64,000 nucleotides of DNA, from NCBI RefSeq assembly GCF_001584725.1, contig NZ_CP014606.1, positions 434,001 to 498,000 of the forward strand, read 5' to 3'. This stretch comes from an endosymbiont 'TC1' of Trimyema compressum. GTDB taxonomy: Bacteria > Bacillota > TC1. Below, piece by piece: positions 59,321 to 64,000 of the stretch (positions are counted from its first letter, which is position 1; the number at the start of each line of letters is the position of its first letter). The translations under genes and the position numbers were made by a program. The notes under the pieces are model-generated. The model saw nothing but the letters and a program-made list of their open reading frames with translations. It had not been told where the DNA came from and ran no database searches.

Positions 59321-60820
59321 CTACTTTTTTCCTGTACCATTAAACAATAAGTTTAAGAGGATTGCTGTAATGGCAGCTAAGGTAATTCCAGAGCTTAGAG
59401 CTGGTTCTAAGGCTGGTGGAAACATACCAAAGAATAAGAATTGATTAACAAAATGTCCACCATTAATGCCTGCACCTGCAATAACGCCTGCAGTGCTTGC
59501 AGGTATTTTTTCAAGTAAAGTTCCGCCATAAGGAACAATAGCAGCTACTACTGACATAGCAATTATGAATAAGTTGTTTGGTTTTTCTTCCAATTGTGCT
59601 TTAGATAGTGTTTTAATACCATTAGCAGCAACCATAGCGAACATAATAACTGCTGCACCACCAATAACAAACTTCGGAATACTTTCAACAAGAGCCCCTA
59701 ATTTTGGTACTAGACCCAGAACAACTAGGATTACACCAGATGCAGTAACTACCCAGCGGGAACGGACACCAGTTAAGGCGATTAACCCAACGTTTTGAGC
59801 AAATGCGGTGTAAGGGAATGCGTTAAACATACCACCTAACATTGTAGATAAACCATCTGCTCTTAATCCAGCAGCAATTTCTTTTTCTCCAATTGATAAA
59901 TCGATAATTTCACCAATTGCGATAAAGTCACCTGTAGATTCAACCATAACAATAACCATAACAATAATCATGGAAACAATAGCTGAAGCAAGACCTGCCG
60001 ATAAGAGACCGCCATGGGTCACTGCTTCCCAATAAATGCCATTTTCAAATCCTGGGAAATTCATTCCAAATGGTAAGTCGAGGCCAAACCAGTGGCTTGT
60101 ACCAACTTTAGTAAAGTTAACAAATCCTACAGCAATGGAAATTACATAACCGGCTATTAGACCAATTAAAATTGAAATATTTTTCCAGAATCCCTTGAGG
60201 AATCGGTTGCACAATAGAATTATTAAAATAACTATAAATGCAATCAATAGAAACTTTTTGGAACCAAAAGCATAGAAAACAGCTTTTCCGTCTACTATTT
60301 TCTCTACAACACTTTGTCCACCAACCATTTTTAAGCCAACTGGAATTAAGCTAAGTCCAATGGACAAAATAACAGAACCTGTAACAATAGGTGGAAAGAA
60401 GCGTATGAGCTTACTAAACAGAGGCGCAATTAACAATGTGAATAAACCTGCTATAATTACTGACAAAAAGATTACTACCAGTGCTTGTTCTGAGGTAAAC
60501 CCTTCATTGATAATTCCTGAACCTACAGCAATAATCGGTTGCACACAGGCAAACGTTACACCTTGAATTACAGGGAGTCTGATACCGAACTTCCGGAAAC
60601 CAATGGTTTGGATGAGGGTAGCAATACCGCAAGTGAACAAATCAGCATTAATTAAGAAAATGATTTGTTCTGATGTTAGTCCCAATGCACCACCAATTAC
60701 AAGTGGGACGGTGACGGCTCCTGCATACATGGCTAATACATGTTGGAAGCCATAGATGAAAAGTTTGCTGAAAGGCATCTTTTCATTGACAGGATGTTTT
60801 TTGAATTCTTCATTAATCAT
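59321..60820 (-). CDS. NCS2-family purine permease (xanthine/uric acid type)
   Basis: Intact 499-residue importer with 14 predicted helices. Signatures of nucleobase:cation symporter-2 are FIYGFQHVLAMYAGAVTVPL, GIRLPVIQGVTFACVQPIIA, ESTGDFIAIGEI, NAFPYTAFAQNVGLIALTGV and FVIGGAAVIMFAMVAANGIK. These fit xanthine/uric acid members more than uracil ones. The start at 60820 follows AAGGAGGAGTAAAT. It diverges from ygeY-ygeW-ygfK, which supports a purine substrate. It is a second NCS2 gene next to the partial one at the window's start. Confidence 0.93.
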   Translation of the reverse strand: MINEEFKKHPVNEKMPFSKLFIYGFQHVLAMYAGAVTVPLVIGGALGLTSEQIIFLINADLFTCGIATLIQTIGFRKFGIRLPVIQGVTFACVQPIIAVGSGIINEGFTSEQALVVIFLSVIIAGLFTLLIAPLFSKLIRFFPPIVTGSVILSIGLSLIPVGLKMVGGQSVVEKIVDGKAVFYAFGSKKFLLIAFIVILIILLCNRFLKGFWKNISILIGLIAGYVISIAVGFVNFTKVGTSHWFGLDLPFGMNFPGFENGIYWEAVTHGGLLSAGLASAIVSMIIVMVIVMVESTGDFIAIGEIIDLSIGEKEIAAGLRADGLSTMLGGMFNAFPYTAFAQNVGLIALTGVRSRWVVTASGVILVVLGLVPKLGALVESIPKFVIGGAAVIMFAMVAANGIKTLSKAQLEEKPNNLFIIAMSVVAAIVPYGGTLLEKIPASTAGVIAGAGINGGHFVNQFLFFGMFPPALEPALSSGITLAAITAILLNLLFNGTGKK

Positions 60821-61386
60821 ATTTACTCCTCCTTCAGAATATAAAATTATATAATAAATAATTACTATATCGTATTTTTTGGTCTGTATAGGTTGGTATT
60901 ATGTGATAAACAAAAGTGTGAAGCGCGTTAAAATGCCTTGTTTATTGTGATTTGTTATAAAAATTTAAAATCTTATCTTCAAATTATAGACAGGGTATAC
61001 ATATTTGTCAACATTAAAGGTGTTGAACGAGAACTGAAAACAATTACATTTGGAAGCTATGATAAGTGTTAAATATATTGTGGAAGTTAAATAAGCTGAC
61101 ACATATAATTTGTATTTCTGAATAAAACTACTGAAAATGCTTTTATGAAAACAATTTCAAACCAAAACTGAAATGCAAACTCTGTACTTTTGGAAATGAA
61201 AGAGGGTATAATTATTATAGGTATAAAAAATGACTTTGAATGAACTAAACAAAAGGAGGGAAATGGTTGCTGAACAATCTTGTTAGTTATCGAGAGGTTT
61301 TGGCGACAGTTTTTTTATTTAGGTATATATTAAAGTATATAAATGAAAATTCATAGACATTTTAAAATAAACAAGGAGGTATACAC
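60821..61386. other. Divergent promoter region between the permease and ygeY
   Basis: A 566-bp AT-rich gap. A TATAAT at 61207-61212 points toward ygeY but no clear -35 is seen. I found no purine riboswitch pattern. It holds one small open frame, listed separately. Confidence 0.4.
61267..61356 (+). CDS. Small open frame of 29 codons, unknown
   Basis: A TTG start placed at normal spacing after AAAGGAGGG opens LLNNLVSYREVLATVFLFRY then ILKYINENS, ending 30 bases before ygeY. It could be a leader peptide or a gene remnant. I do not recognise it, and chance is possible. Confidence 0.3.
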   Translation: MLNNLVSYREVLATVFLFRYILKYINENS

Positions 61387-62679
61387 ATGAGTATGAATTT
61401 TAAAGACATTCTTTTGAAAGCAGAAGATTATAAGGAGGATATGACCAAATTTTTAAGAGATATGGTTGCTATTCCAAGTGAGTCTTGTGAAGAAGAAGGT
61501 GTAGTAAAAAGAATTAAAGAGGAAATGGACAAAGTTGGGTTTGATGAGACTTGGTTCGATGGACTTGGAAATGTTATAGGCCGTATTGGTAATGGTAAAA
61601 CTGTTATTGCTATGGATGCTCATATTGACACTGTAGGAATTGGAAATATTAAAAATTGGACTGAATGTGACCCTTACGAAGGTAAAGTAGTTGGCGACGA
61701 CATTTATGGTCGTGGAACATCTGACCAAGAGAGTGGTATGGCTTCAATGGTCTATGCTGGTAAAATCATTAAAGATTTAGGCCTAGAAGATGATTTCACA
61801 TTATATGTTGTTGGCTCTGTTCAAGAGGAAGACTGTGATGGCTTATGCTGGCAGTGGATTCTTGAAAAAGAAGTTCCAGCAGGCAACTTTAAAAAACCTG
61901 AATTTGTAGTAATTACTGAACCTACTTCATTAAGAATTTACAGAGGACATAGAGGTCGTATGGAAATTAGGGTTGACGTTAAAGGAATTAGCTGTCATGG
62001 TTCAGCTCCTGAAAGAGGAGAAAATGCTATTTATAAAATGGCTCCAATTATTATGGAACTCAGAGCATTACATGAGAACTTACACTATGATGCATTCTTA
62101 GGAAAAGGTTCTTTAGCTGTATCTCAAATTTTCTATACTTCTCCATCAAGATGTGCAGTTGCAGACAGTTGTGCAATTTCTATTGATAGAAGATTAACTG
62201 ATGGTGAAACTTGGGAAAGTGCTTTAGAAGAAGTTAGAAACCTACCTTCTGTTAAAGAAGCTGATGGTGTTGTTTCATTATACACATATGATCGTCCATC
62301 ATGGAAAGGGACTGTTTATGAAACAGAATCTTATTTCCCAACATGGGTTATTCCGGAAGCAGACCCAGTTTGCCAAACATTAGTGGAAGCTGGAAATGGC
62401 TTATTCAATAAAGAGAACTTCGGTGCTCTTAAAGAACAAAAAGAATTAAACCCACACTTTGTTAAATTATTTGAAGGACCAGTTGTAGACAAGTGGACTT
62501 TCTCTACAAATGGCGTTTCAATTATGGGACGTCACGGTGTTAAGTGTATTGGATTTGGACCTGGAGATGAAGAACAAGCTCACGCTCCTAATGAGAAAGC
62601 TTATAAATCTCACTTAGTAGCAGCAGCAGCTTTATATGCGGCTATTCCAAAACAATATGTAGACAAATACGTAAAATAA
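61387..62679 (+). CDS. ygeY: YgeY, selenium-metabolism-linked M20-family hydrolase
   Basis: Metal-dependent peptidase/deacylase-like enzyme of the M20 fold, part of the purine-degradation gene set. Intact, 430 residues. Zinc ligands and catalytic residues are visible: His79 and Asp81 in MDAHIDTVG, Asp113 in RGTSDQESG, Glu147-Glu148 in SVQEEDCDG, and later [14 protein letters not shown] and [13 protein letters not shown] with a late His. Start follows AAGGAGGTATACAC. Its gene is 40 bases upstream of ygeW. Exact substrate in purine breakdown is not shown by sequence alone. Confidence 0.92.
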   Translation: MSMNFKDILLKAEDYKEDMTKFLRDMVAIPSESCEEEGVVKRIKEEMDKVGFDETWFDGLGNVIGRIGNGKTVIAMDAHIDTVGIGNIKNWTECDPYEGKVVGDDIYGRGTSDQESGMASMVYAGKIIKDLGLEDDFTLYVVGSVQEEDCDGLCWQWILEKEVPAGNFKKPEFVVITEPTSLRIYRGHRGRMEIRVDVKGISCHGSAPERGENAIYKMAPIIMELRALHENLHYDAFLGKGSLAVSQIFYTSPSRCAVADSCAISIDRRLTDGETWESALEEVRNLPSVKEADGVVSLYTYDRPSWKGTVYETESYFPTWVIPEADPVCQTLVEAGNGLFNKENFGALKEQKELNPHFVKLFEGPVVDKWTFSTNGVSIMGRHGVKCIGFGPGDEEQAHAPNEKAYKSHLVAAAALYAAIPKQYVDKYVK

Positions 62680-62719
62680 AAAAAATAAAAAATTAATTTT
62701 AAACCTGGGGAGGGTTATT

Positions 62720-63733
62720 ATGCAAGCTAATTTCAGAGGTAAACATCTAATCACTCTAAGAGAGTGGACTAAGGAAGAAATTGACACATTAATGGACGTT
62801 TCTTTCGACTTAAAGAAAAAATTTGCACTAGGTATTCCAACAAGATACCTACAAGACCAAACAATTTTCCTAATGTTCTTTGAAGCATCAACAAGAACAA
62901 GAAACTCTATGGAAGCTGGGATTACACAATTAGGTGGACATGCTCACTTTTTAGATACTTCAACAATGCAGATTTCTCATGGTGAAACACCAAAAGATAC
63001 TGCAGTAATTCTAGCACGTTTTGGACATGCTATTGCATGCCGTATCTGTGCTTGGGATACAGGAAACAAATATATTAGGGAAATGGCTAAGTGGTCTCCA
63101 GTGCCAGTAATTAACTTACAGTGTGACCTCTACCACCCATTGCAAGGACTAGCTGACTTAATGACTATCATTGAGAAATTTGGTGATACTAAAGGTGTTA
63201 ATGTTTCAATTATTTGGACATTTGCTACAAGTCACAAAAAACCAATTTCTGTTCCATTAACACAATCACTATTATTCCCACGTTATGGAATGAATGTTAC
63301 TTTAGCTTATCCAGAAGGCTATCACATGCCTGATTGGGTATATGAAGAAGCTAAAGCTAATGCTGAAAAGCATGGTGGTTCTTTCAGAATTACTCATGAC
63401 CAAGAAGAAGCTTATAAAAATGCTGATGTAGTTATTCCTAAAAACTGGGGTAACTGGGTTGCAGATCCTGAGGGAGATACAACAAGCAGTAACACTCAAA
63501 GCGAAGCGTTATTGGCAAACAAGAGCTGGAAATGTACTCTTAAATTAATGGAGTTAACAAGTCCAAACTGTGTTTACATGCACGCTTTACCGGCTGACAG
63601 AAATAACGAAGTTGAAGATGAAGTTATTGATGGCAAATGGTCTGTGGTTTATGATGAAGCGGAAAACAGATTACACACATCTAAAGCTGTAATGGCTTTA
63701 ACAATGGGTGGCAGAAACGCTTACCACGGCTAA
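62720..63733 (+). CDS. ygeW: YgeW-like carbamoyltransferase
   Basis: Ornithine carbamoyltransferase-fold enzyme of the purine/allantoin-type catabolic gene set. The carbamoyl phosphate site is FFEASTRTRNSMEAG (Ser57-Thr-Arg-Thr). The second substrate side has VINLQCDLYHPLQGLADL and SIIWTFATSHKKPISVPLTQ, with YMHALPADRNNEVEDEV near the C terminus. It has 337 residues and is intact. It follows ygeY and precedes ygfK, as in related clusters. The exact substrate (a carbamoylated diaminopropionate or similar) is inferred from the cluster, not seen. Confidence 0.8.
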   Translation: MQANFRGKHLITLREWTKEEIDTLMDVSFDLKKKFALGIPTRYLQDQTIFLMFFEASTRTRNSMEAGITQLGGHAHFLDTSTMQISHGETPKDTAVILARFGHAIACRICAWDTGNKYIREMAKWSPVPVINLQCDLYHPLQGLADLMTIIEKFGDTKGVNVSIIWTFATSHKKPISVPLTQSLLFPRYGMNVTLAYPEGYHMPDWVYEEAKANAEKHGGSFRITHDQEEAYKNADVVIPKNWGNWVADPEGDTTSSNTQSEALLANKSWKCTLKLMELTSPNCVYMHALPADRNNEVEDEVIDGKWSVVYDEAENRLHTSKAVMALTMGGRNAYHG

Positions 63734-63756
63734 TAAAAACAATTTTTAACAATAGA

Positions 63757-63785
63757 AAGAGTTCCACTGTTCCGGTGGAACTCTT
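63757..63785 (+). terminator. Hairpin between ygeW and ygfK
   Basis: AAGAGTTCCAC and GTGGAACTCTT pair perfectly around TGTTCCG, followed by ATTCT. It may reduce readthrough into ygfK. Confidence 0.7.
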
Positions 63786-63855
63786 ATTCTACACAAATAG
63801 ATGTGAAAAAAGCGCATTAAATAAGTTAGAAACGCCAAGGAGGTAGGACTAAACA

Positions 63856-64000
63856 ATGAGTGAAATAATGAGAATGATTCCTTTCGAAAATATGGTTGAG
63901 TGGATGTTAGATGAATACAAGGACCAAGGCTCTATTTTTGGAATTCGTAAAGATAAAATGTATAAAAATAAAAGCGGTAAAAATGTGGTGATGTTTGGCG
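63856..64000 (+). CDS. ygfK: YgfK, putative selenate reductase/FAD oxidoreductase, N-terminal start only
   Basis: The window ends 48 codons into a gene starting after AAGGAGGTAGGACTAAACA. The N terminus MSEIMRMIPFENMVEWMLDE then YKDQGSIFGIRKDK is that of YgfK, a large iron-sulfur and FAD protein linked to selenium-dependent purine metabolism. Everything after residue 48 lies outside. Confidence 0.85.
   Translation, partial: MSEIMRMIPFENMVEWMLDEYKDQGSIFGIRKDKMYKNKSGKNVVMFG

Noticed and set aside
60821..61386. Purine or xanthine riboswitch upstream of the permease or ygeY
   Set aside because: I could not find the conserved core of purine-type aptamers on either strand.

Overview
The window looks like the chromosome of a low-GC, anaerobic member of the Firmicutes, most likely Clostridia. 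The supporting features are strong AT bias, AGGAGG-type ribosome binding sites, oxygen-sensitive enzymes (class III ribonucleotide reductase NrdD with activase NrdG), a cobalamin riboswitch, MurT/GatD peptidoglycan amidation, Feo iron uptake, LPXTG surface proteins (so a Gram-positive wall), and pieces of the selenium-linked purine catabolism gene set (ssnA, ygeY, ygeW, ygfK).

Layout. 1-2541: end of a purine permease, ssnA and a GntR regulator. 2571-5759: AarF/UbiB-like kinase, a remnant of a DnaQ-type exonuclease, a nitroreductase and a PAP2 phosphatase. 5847-11071: a cobalamin riboswitch with terminator, then nrdD-nrdG-cbiB-cobD, with cobD fused by a deletion to an aquaporin. 11237-13329: leucine-rich-repeat LPXTG protein. 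13324-15781: CadA/ZntA-type metal ATPase with an ArsR-type regulator. 16212-22199: one dense operon-like run, degV-murT-gatD-acyl-D-amino-acid deacylase-cca-small membrane protein. 22218-25739: MATE transporter and SF1 helicase, both beheaded at an IS3-family element. 25788-26817: SDR-family NAD-dependent epimerase. 27013-33794: three LPXTG surface proteins (LRR/InlB repeats, beta-helix/InlB repeats, internalin-like). 34380-34589: TM2 protein. 34813-36944: damaged NAD(P) transhydrogenase. 37225-39725: two CorA-like proteins and a DUF5714 remnant. 39782-43348: MATE remnant and an ABC importer of the PF04392 type. 43513-46790: zinc importer znuA-znuC-znuB with two small accessory proteins. 46867-49221: HXXEE membrane protein, beta-carbonic anhydrase, AI-2E family transporter. 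49374-50238: SRA-HNH (McrA-like) restriction endonuclease. 50556-54112: nadC-nadA and an iron alcohol dehydrogenase. 54279-57054: feoA-feoA-feoB-Cys-rich protein with a palindromic operator. 57222-59224: NADH-oxidase-like remnant, zincin-like metallopeptidase, DUF1622 protein. 59321-64000: second purine permease diverging from ygeY-ygeW-ygfK.

Two kinds of damage dominate. First, roughly two thirds of the genes are broken by single-base insertions or deletions, usually in runs of A, T or G, while the encoded motifs stay intact across the break. That pattern fits consensus sequence error at least as well as gene decay. Second, at several points two different genes, or two distant parts of one gene, are joined with hundreds of bases missing (exonuclease, cobD/aquaporin, pntA2/pntB, a MATE gene, ABC ATPase/AraC, Fe-ADH, and the IS3 flanks). 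These could be true deletions or assembly collapses. I saw no rRNA, tRNA, CRISPR array or prophage. I did not find a convincing wholly new system. The most interesting items are the B12-controlled nrdDG-cob unit, the cluster of LPXTG proteins with a PerR/Fur-like 7-1-7 box, the second CorA with an altered GMN motif, the two-part purine gene set and the zinc operon's accessory proteins.
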